From: an uncultured Prevotella sp.
Lineage (GTDB): Bacteria; Bacteroidota; Bacteroidia; Bacteroidales; Bacteroidaceae
NCBI GenBank assembly: GCA_905234265.1
Contig: CAJOHJ010000010.1
Location: 27,527-91,526 of the forward strand
Length of the DNA: 64,000 nucleotides
Direction: 5' to 3'
Shown here: one piece after another, positions 1 through 8,522 of the stretch
How positions within the stretch are numbered: position 1 is the first letter of the stretch
How the letters are laid out: every line of letters starts with the position of its first letter
Notes under the pieces: generated by a model
What the model was told of the DNA's origin: nothing
Database searches by the model: none
What the model saw: only the letters and a program-made list of their open reading frames with translations
Translations under genes and position numbers: made by a program

Positions 1-222
1 CGCAGGGTCGTTCTTCGAGCCTGTGCGCACGGCAATGTATGTCTGTATGCGCGGTTTCTCCTTGTTGACGCTCAGGTAGACCTTCAGCCCGTTGGGAAGC
101 GTATATATGCGCGTCCGCGTGATGTCGCCAGACACGGTCTCATACTTGTATTCCTGCGCTGCTAAAGGTGAAAAGGTAAAAAGGCAAACAAACAAAAACA
201 ACAGATTTTTCATTCGTTTCAT
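1..222 (-). CDS. M16 family zinc peptidase, N-terminal part only
   Basis: Only the first 74 codons are in the window; the gene runs off the left edge. A signal peptide ([20 protein letters not shown], cleavage after AAQ) predicts export. It is followed by the opening of an M16 (insulinase-like) domain: [20 protein letters not shown] and then [11 protein letters not shown]. In this family the zinc-binding HxxEH comes about 20-30 residues later, so it is outside the window and activity cannot be judged. Bacteroidetes M16 enzymes are usually large periplasmic or outer-membrane-associated peptidases of about 900 residues. The next gene, on the same strand, ends 53 bp upstream at 275. Confidence 0.75.
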   Translation of the reverse strand, partial: MKRMKNLLFLFVCLFTFSPLAAQEYKYETVSGDITRTRIYTLPNGLKVYLSVNKEKPRIQTYIAVRTGSKNDPA

Positions 223-274
223 TTCCGTAATAGCTTATTAATGATCTTTACTAAACAGTGATATTTGCTAAACA

Positions 275-2146
275 TTATTCTTCATAGTCCGTCTCATGGT
301 CGAGCTTGGAAATGAAGTCGTCGTAGACTTCCTGGTCGACGTCGCCCATGGCGAACTCCTTGTCGGCGTCCTTGCGTATCTCTGCAATCCAGGCACGCCG
401 CGCACGCACATAGTCTTCGCGTATGCGCTTGACGGCCTGCTCGTTGATTTCGCTGATGCCGTAGTAGTCGAGTATCATCTTGTACGTCCACGTCCACTGG
501 TATTCGCGATAGTGGTCGTTGATGTCGTAGAAGCGCTCCAGCACCTCCTTGATGCTTTCCAGCTGTCCGTTCTTGATGTCGTCGATGAGCCTCTGCTCCT
601 CGCTGGCCGGCAGCAGCAGTCCGCTGAGGTCGTTCCACGGGCCGAGGCCGATGTTCCCCGAAGTTGCGTTTAGTGCTGCGAGCGTAGAGTCTTCCACACT
701 CTTCATCTTTCGCTTCAGCACAGCGCCCATGTATATGCGCAGGGCAATGTCGTAGTACTTGATGCCCTTGCGCAGCGACGATGCGTTGATGATGTACTCA
801 TGGTAGTTGTAGCTTGACACGTTGTCGCCTCCGGCATGTCTGAGAGCCTCAAGGATCTGCTTGCCCTCCACGATTTCGCCTACGGTGAACGGCGAGAGCC
901 AGTCGAAGTTGATTACCGACTTGCGGCACGATGCCGGTCGCTTGTCGCGCTTAGGCCACTTCTTGATGTCGCGGTAGAGTCCCACGGTGGTGATGTTGCG
1001 TCCCGGCACGATGTACATGGTCTCGCCATAGGCCATCAGGTATGCAAACGGCAGGCAGCGCATGTCGGGGTGGTTCATCAGCTTGCCGAAGCACACCGAA
1101 AAGGCTCCTATCTTGGCAGGCATCAGCACGTAAGCTCCCGAGGCCGTCTTCGAGCCGCGCTCCAGCGTGCCGTAGTGCAGTGGCCCCATCTTGTAGGCAT
1201 GGTTGGAGAAGTTGGTGTTCGACCCTGCGTTGTAGAACGAGAACTCGCCGCCGATGAGCAGGCTCGACTTGTGGTGGCTTGCCGAGAACGGTCCGCAGAA
1301 TGCAGCACATGCCTCGCCGTTGGCCATGTAGGAGTTGGCGAAGAACACGCTGGCCTCGGCCGTAAAGCCGTTGGTAATCTGGCAGGCCTCGCCCACGAAG
1401 CAGTCCTGCATCTTCACCGAGTTGGTGATGGAGCATCCGTTGGAGATGATGGAGTTCTCGCAGATGACACCCGTGCCGATGTATACCGATGCGTCCTTCG
1501 ACGACAGGATGGTGCAGTCGGAGAGCCTCGATGCCCCGTTGATTTCGCAGTCGTCCTTGACGACGGTATTCGTAATCTCCTTCGAGTTGATGATCTTCAC
1601 TCCGTTACCGATGGTGCCTCGCTCCGGCTGCGTGAAGCGTATCTCCTCGTTGATGAGCCTCGTCAGCTTGTCCTTGAGCTGCTTGTCCTTGAAGTGCTTC
1701 ACCATGAAGGCTGCCAGCTGTGAGTTCAAGTCGTGGAAGAGTATCAGGTTGCCGTCGCCCATCTCGTTGAGCACGCTGACCGTGTGGCCCTCGCCGAAGG
1801 TGGCACCCTCGGTGGTTTCCATGGTGCTGATGTTGGAGATGTAGCAGTCGTTGCCTATGTTGTAGTTGTTGATGAAGTTTCCGACCTTCTCTATCAGGCA
1901 GTTGTCGCCTACGGTGACGTTGCGCAGCGTGGCGTCGTTGATGCCGGCGTGTTTCGCGAAGCCTTTCGACACCTCCACCTGCCGCTCGAAGACTCCCAGC
2001 CGGCAGTCGCCGTAGAACAGCACGCGGTGGAAGCCGTAAGGACTGAATGCCTCCGCAACATGTACGCGCGTCCAGTCTTCAGCCCAGCAGCTGTTATTTT
2101 CAAGAACGCTGATTTCCTCGTCTGTAAGTAGTCTGTAGTCTCTCAT
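275..2146 (-). CDS. DUF4954 family protein with left-handed beta-helix repeats
   Basis: A 623-residue protein that opens MRDYRLLTDEEI. Residues about 70-400 show degenerate hexapeptide-type repeats (for example VGDNCLIEKVGNFI, IGNDCYISNIS, IGTGVICENSIISNGCSITN), as in left-handed beta-helix acyl- or nucleotidyl-transferase-like folds. The C-terminal third is helical and charged. It resembles the Bacteroidetes DUF4954 family, whose biochemical role is unknown to me; a carbohydrate or sugar-nucleotide role is only suggested by the fold and the nearby fucose genes. An in-frame ATG exists at 2203, but a TACCTTTG promoter box lies between it and 2146, so the promoter fixes the start at 2146. Confidence 0.8.
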   Translation of the reverse strand: MRDYRLLTDEEISVLENNSCWAEDWTRVHVAEAFSPYGFHRVLFYGDCRLGVFERQVEVSKGFAKHAGINDATLRNVTVGDNCLIEKVGNFINNYNIGNDCYISNISTMETTEGATFGEGHTVSVLNEMGDGNLILFHDLNSQLAAFMVKHFKDKQLKDKLTRLINEEIRFTQPERGTIGNGVKIINSKEITNTVVKDDCEINGASRLSDCTILSSKDASVYIGTGVICENSIISNGCSITNSVKMQDCFVGEACQITNGFTAEASVFFANSYMANGEACAAFCGPFSASHHKSSLLIGGEFSFYNAGSNTNFSNHAYKMGPLHYGTLERGSKTASGAYVLMPAKIGAFSVCFGKLMNHPDMRCLPFAYLMAYGETMYIVPGRNITTVGLYRDIKKWPKRDKRPASCRKSVINFDWLSPFTVGEIVEGKQILEALRHAGGDNVSSYNYHEYIINASSLRKGIKYYDIALRIYMGAVLKRKMKSVEDSTLAALNATSGNIGLGPWNDLSGLLLPASEEQRLIDDIKNGQLESIKEVLERFYDINDHYREYQWTWTYKMILDYYGISEINEQAVKRIREDYVRARRAWIAEIRKDADKEFAMGDVDQEVYDDFISKLDHETDYEE

Positions 2147-2189
2147 AAGAAAATTTGTGTTGTTCAATAATGTTTCCGAATTCTGGCTG

Positions 2190-2197
2190 CAAAGGTA
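2190..2197 (-). promoter_or_regulatory. Bacteroidetes -7 box for the DUF4954 gene
   Basis: TACCTTTG on the minus strand, followed by C, matches the TAnnTTTG consensus. Transcription would start near 2183, which leaves a leader of about 37 nt before the ATG at 2146 and rules out the upstream in-frame ATG at 2203. Confidence 0.7.
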
Positions 2198-2230
2198 CGA
2201 CATTTTTAGATAGAAGCAGTATTTTTGCAG

Positions 2231-2383
2231 AAATAAATAATTATCTGCGTAAGAAAAAAATTTATCTGCGTAAGATAATTCCGTAACATGCAGAGATATT
2301 TTCGTAACATGCAGAGATAATTTCGTAACATGCAGAGATAATTTTTTATCTTACGGAGATAATTTCGTAACTCGCAGAGATAA
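2231..2383. repeat. 21-nt-register AGATAA array, locus 1 (8 units)
   Basis: Hexamers related to AGATAA start at 2231, 2252, 2273, 2294, 2315, 2336, 2357 and 2378, exactly 21 nt apart. The first two are degenerate (AAATAA, AGAAAA) and the fourth is AGATAT. The 15-nt interiors are of two types: one containing CGTAAC (TTTCGTAACATGCAG) and one containing an inverted half-site (TTTTTTATCTTACGG). The array lies between the divergent DUF4954 and fucP promoters. Confidence 0.9.
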
Positions 2384-2461
2384 TTTTGCCAGCCTGCGGA
2401 CTGCGATGACGAAATGAAAAATAAAAAGAGAAATTTTCTTTTCCATTTCCTTCTATTTTCA

Positions 2462-2469
2462 TACCTTTG
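2462..2469 (+). promoter_or_regulatory. Possible second -7 box upstream of fucP
   Basis: TACCTTTG 129 bp before the fucP start, followed by a small hairpin (CTGAG, 5-nt loop, CTCAG). It could be an alternative distal promoter or a relic of a duplicated promoter. No clear TTTG lies 19-20 bp upstream. Confidence 0.35.
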
Positions 2470-2522
2470 CTGAGAAAAACTCAGCGAAAGTACTCACGCC
2501 CGGCAAAAAAAGAAAAGATTTC

Positions 2523-2553
2523 TTTGTTTTGCGCTCGCTTAATCGTACCTTTG
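2523..2553 (+). promoter_or_regulatory. fucP promoter, full consensus
   Basis: TTTG (2523-2526), a 19-bp spacer, then TACCTTTG (2546-2553), an exact match to the Bacteroidetes primary sigma consensus. The start site would fall near 2559, about 39 nt before the ATG at 2598. A TTG at 2529 that extends the reading frame lies inside the promoter and is therefore not the start. Confidence 0.8.
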
Positions 2554-2597
2554 CAAGCAACACTATCAATAACAACCGGAAAAACTATACCTTAAGC

Positions 2598-3917
2598 ATG
2601 GAGAACCATAGCACCTTCAAGGACTTCTTCGACCGCCACGACAAGACATACCTGATGTCGTTTCTGTTAATCACTGCCTGCTTCGCTCTGTGGGGCTTTG
2701 CCAACAACGTCACCACCCCGATGGTGGGAGTGTTCTCGAGAATATTCCGCATGAGCACCATTGAGTCGTCGCTGGTAACGATAGCCTTCAACCTGGGATA
2801 TTTCTGCATGGCCATACCGGCCGCGCTCTACATACAGCGCTATTCCTACAAGGGCGGCATTCTGATAGGCCTGGGGCTGTATGCCCTCGGCGCGGTGATG
2901 TTCTTCCCGTCGCGCATCATCGGGGAATTCTATCCTTTCCTGTTCTCCTACTTCATACTGACGTGCGGGCTTTCGTTTCTTGAGACGAGCTGCAACCCCT
3001 ACATCTACTCCATGGGCAGCGAGCGCCATGCCACGCAGAGGCTGAACATGGTGCAGTCGTTCAATGCCCTCGGAACGGTGGCCGGCATGCTGGTGGCCAT
3101 GGAGGTGCACAAGCACATCAGCAACATTTCATCTCAGGACCGCCTGCACCTGCCGCTGGCACAGTTTAACATTCTGAAGGACTACGACTTGAGGGTTCTC
3201 ACGCAGCCATACATCTTCATTGCAGCCATAGTGGTGATTATCCTGGTGCTGCTGGCATTCACGAAGATGCCTAACGACGACGACCGCGGCCGCGACCGCA
3301 AGCTCACCGACATTGCCGTCGACCTCTTCCACAAGCCTAACTACCGGGAGGGAGTGCTGGCTCAGTTCTGCTATGTGGGCGCGCAGGTGGCCTGCTGGAC
3401 ATACATCATCCAGTACGGCCTGCGGCTGTTCACGTCGGAGGGACTGACTGAGCAGGAGGCCATGATAGTGTCGCAGAAGTACAACATTGCGGCCTTGGTG
3501 CTGTTTGCCTTCTGCCGCTTCATAGCCACTTGGCTCATGCAGTGGTTCAAGCCGTCGCGCATGCTGTCGGTGGTGGGCATCCTGGGCGTCGTCGCACTGC
3601 TTGGCACCATTCTGTTCACCGACCGCAACGGTCTTTACTGCCTGATAGCCGTCAGCGGATGCCTGTCGCTGATGTTCCCGACAATTTTCGGACTTGCACT
3701 GACAGGTACCGGCAGCGACACAAAGATTGCCGGCGCCGGACTGATTATGGCCATCCTCGGCGGTTCGTTCTTTCCGCCGATACAGGCTGCCGTCATAGAA
3801 AGTAAGGTGACTTTCATGGGACTGCCAAGCACCAACGTTTCATTCATAATTCCGCTGGTGTGCCTCGCCGTAGTGGCCTGGTACGGCCACCGTGCCTACG
3901 TCCGCGAATGGCTGTAG
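2598..3917 (+). CDS. fucP: Fucose permease-type MFS sugar:H+ symporter
   Basis: A 439-residue inner-membrane protein with about 12 hydrophobic segments. It shows FucP-branch features: an N-terminal LLITACFALWGFANNVTTPM segment (the WGFANN motif), FLETSCNPYIYSMG after the fourth or fifth helix, and a central hydrophilic loop (DDDRGRDRKLTDI). The family imports L-fucose with protons, and some Bacteroidetes members take other hexoses. L-fucose isomerase at 9.8 kb and a GH95 fucosidase at 11.7 kb support fucose as substrate. No fucK or fucA lies in the window. The start follows from the promoter at 2523-2553. The last 22 bp overlap the 3' end of the convergent YfhO gene. Confidence 0.85.
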   Translation: MENHSTFKDFFDRHDKTYLMSFLLITACFALWGFANNVTTPMVGVFSRIFRMSTIESSLVTIAFNLGYFCMAIPAALYIQRYSYKGGILIGLGLYALGAVMFFPSRIIGEFYPFLFSYFILTCGLSFLETSCNPYIYSMGSERHATQRLNMVQSFNALGTVAGMLVAMEVHKHISNISSQDRLHLPLAQFNILKDYDLRVLTQPYIFIAAIVVIILVLLAFTKMPNDDDRGRDRKLTDIAVDLFHKPNYREGVLAQFCYVGAQVACWTYIIQYGLRLFTSEGLTEQEAMIVSQKYNIAALVLFAFCRFIATWLMQWFKPSRMLSVVGILGVVALLGTILFTDRNGLYCLIAVSGCLSLMFPTIFGLALTGTGSDTKIAGAGLIMAILGGSFFPPIQAAVIESKVTFMGLPSTNVSFIIPLVCLAVVAWYGHRAYVREWL

Positions 3918-6385
3918 GACTGCCATAGTGCATACAGCAACAGCAGCAGCATTATGGCCAGGGCTATGTAGGCAATGGTCTCCGTGCGGTCGACGCTCTT
4001 GGGGAAGAAGCTCAGCACTACTTCGTGCTGTCCAGGCTCCACACGCAAGGCGCGCAGCACGTAGTCGACGCGGCCCAGAGGCTGCTCCTTGCCGTCGACG
4101 GTGGCCGTCCACCCTGGATAGTAGATTTCCGAGAACACCACAACGCCGCCCTTGCCTGAGCTGACGTCGTAGACCAGCTGGTTAGGCTCATAGCTCTTGA
4201 TGCGCACCATGCTCAGCGTGTCCTGCTCGGTGCTGGTGCCAAGCACGTCCTTGAACTTGCTGTCGGCAACGGCCTCGTGGCGCAAGTTAATGGCCGACAG
4301 GCCGTCAAGCTCCTGATTGGCGTTGTCGACATATTTTATGCCGTCCACTATCCAGGCATTGCCAAAGGTGTAGGGATTTTCAATGGGTACCGACTGTCCG
4401 CCCTGCAATGGCAGGATGACGTACTTGGTGTTAAGCATGTTCAGCACGGGATACAGAGAGTCGCCAGGCACCTGCGTCATGTCGCCGCCGGCCTTGTAGA
4501 CTGAACTGTAGAACGACTGCATCTCACGCTGCATGTGGGCGTCGATAAGCTCCTGGTAGCGGCGCAGCTTGGCAGGATGGTAGCCGCCGATGCTCTTCAG
4601 ATAGAAAGATGTCTCGTTCTCGTTGAACGTCGACGTCGACAGGTTCAGCACACGGAAATCGAGCGTCTTGTCCTGCAGGATATGTTCAATGGCTGCCGTC
4701 TTGGGCAGAGGCTCCTCGCGGACAGTCTTAGAGACGAACATCTCGTCGTTCAGGTAGCGCTTGTTGACCTGCCACATGTCGAAGAGGCACAGCACCGTCA
4801 GTCCAACAGCCATCCACTCTGCACGCACCTTGCCGTAGCGATAGAGCAGCAGGCAGCACATGCCGATGACTATTATCCACAGCGAGCGCCAGCAGTCGGC
4901 TGTGAACACGGCCACGCGCATCTCCGTAAGGTTCTGCAGCAGCGGAGCCAGCTGCTCGGCAGGAATACCCTTCATGGCGTTCAGCTCGCTGATGCTGATG
5001 AAGTCGGGGAAGAACACCTTCGGCATCAGCGCAAACAGCAGGCAGATGCCGCCAGTGAGGCCAAAGGATATCCACACCTTCGGCATCAGCTTCGGACGCT
5101 CTGCAGCAGGCGTGTCGACAACCTTCTTCAGGGCAAGCATGGCCAGCAGAGGTATGGTGAATTCTGCTATCACAAGTATCGAGGCCACCGTACGGAACTT
5201 GGCGTACATCGGCACGTAGTCGAGGAAGAAGTCGGTGAACGGCATGAAGTTGCGGCCCCACGACAGCAGCACCGACAATATGGTGACCGCCAGCAAAGCC
5301 CACTTCATGGGGCCTTTCACTATCAGCAGGCCCAGCACGAAGAGCATCATCACAAAGGCACCCACATACACAGGACCGGCAGTCATCGGCTGATTGCCCC
5401 AATACTGCCCGATCTGCTGATAGATGCCATAATAATCGCTGTTGGCGTGGGCCATGGCCGTCTTGTTGCGCACCATGGGTTCTGAAGCGCCGCCCTTGGC
5501 GTTGGGAATGAGCAGCGTCCACGTCTCGTCGATGCCGTAGCTCCACTGCGTTATATAGTCGCGGTCAAGCCCGGTAGACGTCTGGTTGGCTGCGTCGGCC
5601 TTCACCAGCTCGCTCTTGCCGCGCATGCTCTCCTTGCTGTACTCCCATGTGTGGTAGAGGTTGGAAATGTTCACCAGCGCACCCAGCAGTGCCGCTACGG
5701 CACAGACGCCGGTGGCCTTCAGCAGGTGCTTATAGTCTTTCTTGCGGCCATACTCAATGGCGAAGGCTATAACCATCGCAAGGATGATGAACAGATAGTA
5801 ATAGGTCATCTGCACGTGGTTGGCCCTGATTTCAAGTGCTGTGAAGAATGCCGTCAGCAGCATGCCGAGGACATACTTTCCCCTGTAGGCCAGCACTATG
5901 CCGCCAATCAGCGGAGGCAGATAGGCCAGCGCAATAACCTTGAAGATGTGGCCGGCAGCGATTATTATGAAGAAATAGCTGCTGAAAGCCCACAGCACGG
6001 CTCCCAGCGCGGCAAGATACTGACGGAAGTCGAAGGCACGCAGCAGAATGTAGAATCCCAGCAGGTATGCAAAGACATACCACACGTTCTCCGGAAGCCA
6101 CAGATGGTACATCTTCTCTGCCTGTCCCAAAGCCGCAGTACTTTCATACGACGGTGCCACCTGGTAGGTTGGCATGCCGCCGAACAATGCGTTAGTCCAT
6201 CGCGTACGCTCGCCGGTGCGCTGATAGTACTGTGCAGCCTCTTCACCAATGGCACGACCTGCCGCCGAGTCGTGGCGGTAGAGTATGCGGCCCTCAAAGT
6301 CGGCAGGAAAGAAGTAAGCAAACGAGATTATTACAAAAAAAATCACTACCACAACATCAGGTAGCCACTTCTTGAGATTTTCCAT
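3896..6385 (-). CDS. YfhO family large multispanning membrane protein
   Basis: An 829-residue protein with an N-terminal anchor (VVVVIFFVIISFAYFFP), an extracytoplasmic loop containing GEEAAQYYQRTGERTRWTN and FGGMPTYQVAP, roughly a dozen further membrane segments, a large soluble C-terminal region (about 560-790) and a last helix (IAYIALAIMLLLLLYALW). This layout is that of YfhO-family proteins, which are glycosyltransferase-C-like membrane proteins; Bacillus YfhO takes part in glycosylation of lipoteichoic acid. The substrate here is unknown. The 3' end overlaps fucP tail-to-tail. It is transcribed toward fucP and away from tRNA-Ser. Confidence 0.75.
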   Translation of the reverse strand: MENLKKWLPDVVVVIFFVIISFAYFFPADFEGRILYRHDSAAGRAIGEEAAQYYQRTGERTRWTNALFGGMPTYQVAPSYESTAALGQAEKMYHLWLPENVWYVFAYLLGFYILLRAFDFRQYLAALGAVLWAFSSYFFIIIAAGHIFKVIALAYLPPLIGGIVLAYRGKYVLGMLLTAFFTALEIRANHVQMTYYYLFIILAMVIAFAIEYGRKKDYKHLLKATGVCAVAALLGALVNISNLYHTWEYSKESMRGKSELVKADAANQTSTGLDRDYITQWSYGIDETWTLLIPNAKGGASEPMVRNKTAMAHANSDYYGIYQQIGQYWGNQPMTAGPVYVGAFVMMLFVLGLLIVKGPMKWALLAVTILSVLLSWGRNFMPFTDFFLDYVPMYAKFRTVASILVIAEFTIPLLAMLALKKVVDTPAAERPKLMPKVWISFGLTGGICLLFALMPKVFFPDFISISELNAMKGIPAEQLAPLLQNLTEMRVAVFTADCWRSLWIIVIGMCCLLLYRYGKVRAEWMAVGLTVLCLFDMWQVNKRYLNDEMFVSKTVREEPLPKTAAIEHILQDKTLDFRVLNLSTSTFNENETSFYLKSIGGYHPAKLRRYQELIDAHMQREMQSFYSSVYKAGGDMTQVPGDSLYPVLNMLNTKYVILPLQGGQSVPIENPYTFGNAWIVDGIKYVDNANQELDGLSAINLRHEAVADSKFKDVLGTSTEQDTLSMVRIKSYEPNQLVYDVSSGKGGVVVFSEIYYPGWTATVDGKEQPLGRVDYVLRALRVEPGQHEVVLSFFPKSVDRTETIAYIALAIMLLLLLYALWQSYSHSRT

Positions 6386-6507
6386 GATTTTCCGTTTCTA
6401 AAGTACTGCGTATTCCGTTACCTTAAAGAAATAGTTATAATTTCTCAAGTATCTCGAAAAAACAAAAGCTTTTATCGGAACAAAAGCCTTACATCATTTA
6501 TTGTCTG

Positions 6508-6595
6508 CGGAGAGAACAGGATTCGAACCTGCGAACCGGTTTTGCCGGTTACACGCTTTCCAGGCGTGCCTCTTCAACCACTCGAGCACCTCTCC
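6508..6595 (-). tRNA. tRNA-Ser (GGA anticodon)
   Basis: A class II tRNA of 88 nt on the minus strand. The acceptor is GGAGAGG paired with TCTCTCC; the D arm is present; the anticodon stem-loop reads CGCCTGGAAAGCG with anticodon GGA; a long variable arm (AACCGGCAAAACCGGTT) precedes the T arm GCAGGTTCGAATCCTG. Discriminator is G, followed by CA. The long variable arm and anticodon together identify serine. Confidence 0.95.
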
Positions 6596-6610
6596 TTGAA
6601 AAAACCTGCG

Positions 6611-6618
6611 CAAAGGTA
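6611..6618 (-). promoter_or_regulatory. -7 box for tRNA-Ser
   Basis: TACCTTTG on the minus strand, 15 bp upstream of the tRNA 5' end, matching TAnnTTTG. Short distances of this kind are usual for tRNA promoters. Confidence 0.65.
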
Positions 6619-6762
6619 CAACAAAAATGCAAATAATGCATAAAGACCATTTGCGTTTTCACAATATTTAATATTATTCTCCGCAAATACACAAAAAGAA
6701 GAATGGATGCTCCTCACGGAACACCCATTCAGTTGTTTAACCACATAATTCAGCTATCCACA

Positions 6763-6930
6763 TTAGGGAAGGCTGATTGCTTCTGACGGACAAACATCAG
6801 CACATGTGCCACACTCTGTGCAAGCATCAGGGTTGATAGAATACTTGTCGCCTTCAGAGATTGCTCCTACTGGACATTCATCGATACATGTTCCACATGC
6901 GATGCAGTCGTCACCAATTACGTATGCCAT
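6763..6930 (-). CDS. 2x[4Fe-4S] ferredoxin
   Basis: A 55-residue protein beginning MAYVIGDDCIACGTCIDECP and ending SEAISLP. It has two clostridial-type clusters: CIACGTCIDECP and CTECGTCADVCP, each CxxCxxCxxxCP. The two halves are near-duplicates, the classic layout of bacterial 2[4Fe-4S] ferredoxins that serve as cytoplasmic low-potential electron carriers, for example for pyruvate:ferredoxin oxidoreductase. It is a stand-alone gene with its own promoter box (6979-6986) and a leader of about 40 nt. Confidence 0.95.
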   Translation of the reverse strand: MAYVIGDDCIACGTCIDECPVGAISEGDKYSINPDACTECGTCADVCPSEAISLP

Positions 6931-6978
6931 AATACTATAAAATTAAAAGTTTAACTTAAATACTTAATTTTTATGATG

Positions 6979-6986
6979 CAAAGGTA
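6979..6986 (-). promoter_or_regulatory. -7 box for the ferredoxin gene
   Basis: TACCTTTG followed by CA on the minus strand, 48 bp before the ferredoxin ATG. Confidence 0.65.
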
Positions 6987-7023
6987 TGAATTTATTTTCA
7001 ATAATACCTAATTTTGATTAGAC

Positions 7024-7031
7024 TAATTTTG
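7024..7031 (+). promoter_or_regulatory. -7 box for porT
   Basis: TAATTTTG followed by CA, 56 bp before the porT ATG at 7088. It lies back to back with the ferredoxin promoter. No clean TTTG is seen 19 bp upstream. Confidence 0.55.
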
Positions 7032-7087
7032 CAATTTATACGATTTCGAAATAATAAACCGCGCCTTTTTGCGTTTGAAAAATAGTT

Positions 7088-7840
7088 ATGCAGGCAAAGA
7101 AACTGACTTTTTCACTACTGATGCTACTGACGGTACTGACATCGGCAGCACAGAACGACAGGCGCGTACAGAACAAGCCATATACCGACCTGCGCCCAAT
7201 GCACTTCGGCATTCTCATCGGCTTGAACATGCAGGACCTGGAGCTTAGCAATGTTGGACAGCAGACGGTGACTGCCGACGACGGCACACAGTCGCAGCAG
7301 CTGATACTATGCGATGCTGACCGCTGGAACATGGGATTCTCGGTAGGCGTGCTTGGCGAGCTGCGGCTGCACGAGAACTTCTCGCTGCGCGTTGCACCAA
7401 CCATGCATTTCGGCGCCAAGCACATCACGTTCATCAACTATAGCCAGCGCGACGCCAACGGACGCCTGATGCGGCAGACGCAGGATTTGAAGAACACATA
7501 CATTGCCATTCCGGTGGACGTGAAGTTTGCCGCTCCGCGCTTCAACAACTACAGGCCCTACATGATTGCCGGCCTGACGCCTACCATCAATCTTACGGGC
7601 AACGACCAGGATATTCTGCGCCTTAAGCGCTTCAATACAATGGCTGAGATAGGCATCGGCTGCGATTTCTACCTGCCGTTCTTCAAGCTTATTCCCGAAT
7701 TGAAATTCTGCTTTGGCCTCGGCGACGTTCTCGACCATAATCACACGAAGAACCTGCGCGACGAGAACTTACGCGCTTATTCGAACGCCGTCAGCAGCGC
7801 CCACTCAAAAATGGTGGTACTTACCTTCTATTTTGAGTAG
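7088..7840 (+). CDS. porT: PorT-like outer membrane protein of the type IX secretion system
   Basis: A 250-residue protein with a signal peptide (KKLTFSLLMLLTVLTSAAQ) and an eight-strand-type beta-barrel pattern ending in an aromatic strand (KMVVLTFYFE). The segment after the signal, NKPYTDLRPMHFGILIGLN, matches the start of PorT family proteins, as do the later GELRLHENFSLRVAPTMHFG and RPYMIAGLTPTINL. PorT is a barrel required for type IX secretion of CTD-bearing cargo in Porphyromonas and Prevotella. A putative CTD cargo is encoded at 56.7 kb. A generic PorT-family barrel cannot be excluded without a profile search. Confidence 0.7.
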   Translation: MQAKKLTFSLLMLLTVLTSAAQNDRRVQNKPYTDLRPMHFGILIGLNMQDLELSNVGQQTVTADDGTQSQQLILCDADRWNMGFSVGVLGELRLHENFSLRVAPTMHFGAKHITFINYSQRDANGRLMRQTQDLKNTYIAIPVDVKFAAPRFNNYRPYMIAGLTPTINLTGNDQDILRLKRFNTMAEIGIGCDFYLPFFKLIPELKFCFGLGDVLDHNHTKNLRDENLRAYSNAVSSAHSKMVVLTFYFE

Positions 7841-7850
7841 CTTTGCGACT

Positions 7851-8522
7851 TTATCGGGCTGCCTGGCGGCTTTTCTGAGCAGCTTTGCGGCGCTTGAAGC
7901 AGTGCTGCATGTCGCAGAGTCCACAGGAATAGTCCATGTGGCGCACTTCGCTGCCCAAGCCAATTATTCCGCTGACGCTCTTTATGGGAAGCATCAGCGA
8001 ACTGTCGGTCAGCGTCACTCCACATGTCTTTCCGCCAAATAATGGAAAGAGTAGCTGCTGCTGCGAAACGTGCCAGCCGCAGTAGCCTGGCGAATAGCGG
8101 TTTGTGTGCTGCCATCCAAGTTTCTGAATGCTCTGCTGCAGGTGTTGTTCCATTTGGTCGGCACAGTGTTCGGCAATCACGGAACCAAGGGCATCGGCAA
8201 TAAAGACGCGCACCATGTCGCCACCGTCGGCAAGCCGTTGCTGATAGTCGGCGAACTGGCTGCCGCTGGTGCAGACGAACAAAGCATACGCCTGACTGCC
8301 ACGCAGCTGCCTCTCAATGATTTTCCCCATGTCGAAAGCAGGCTTGTCGGCCACCACAAGATAGCAGAAGCGTGCCTGCAGCAAGCCTGCAACCTCGCCG
8401 ACGACACTCTGGACTTCCTGTTGTGTGGCTTCGTCGGGCTGCGTGCCATCGTAGCCCATCTGAGCGTATATGTCAGACGGTGAAATGTTCAGCTGCTGGT
8501 ATGTAAGCGTGCATTCAGTCAC
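7851..8522 (-). CDS. MetH activation-domain (cobalamin reactivation-like) protein
   Basis: A 223-residue cytoplasmic protein. The C-terminal half carries RYSPGYCGWHVSQQQLLFPL and then GVTLTDSSLMLPIKSVSG, which match the SAM-binding RxxxGY and following motifs of the activation domain of cobalamin-dependent methionine synthase. The tail has a cysteine cluster (CGLCDMQHC) that could bind a metal or FeS centre. Stand-alone proteins of this type are found with corrinoid methyltransferases, where they may reactivate oxidised cobalamin. It follows a UroD-like methyltransferase in the same direction, 62 bp away. The start is GTG at 8522, directly preceded by an ACACATTATTATATATATA element. Confidence 0.75.
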   Translation of the reverse strand: MTECTLTYQQLNISPSDIYAQMGYDGTQPDEATQQEVQSVVGEVAGLLQARFCYLVVADKPAFDMGKIIERQLRGSQAYALFVCTSGSQFADYQQRLADGGDMVRVFIADALGSVIAEHCADQMEQHLQQSIQKLGWQHTNRYSPGYCGWHVSQQQLLFPLFGGKTCGVTLTDSSLMLPIKSVSGIIGLGSEVRHMDYSCGLCDMQHCFKRRKAAQKSRQAAR

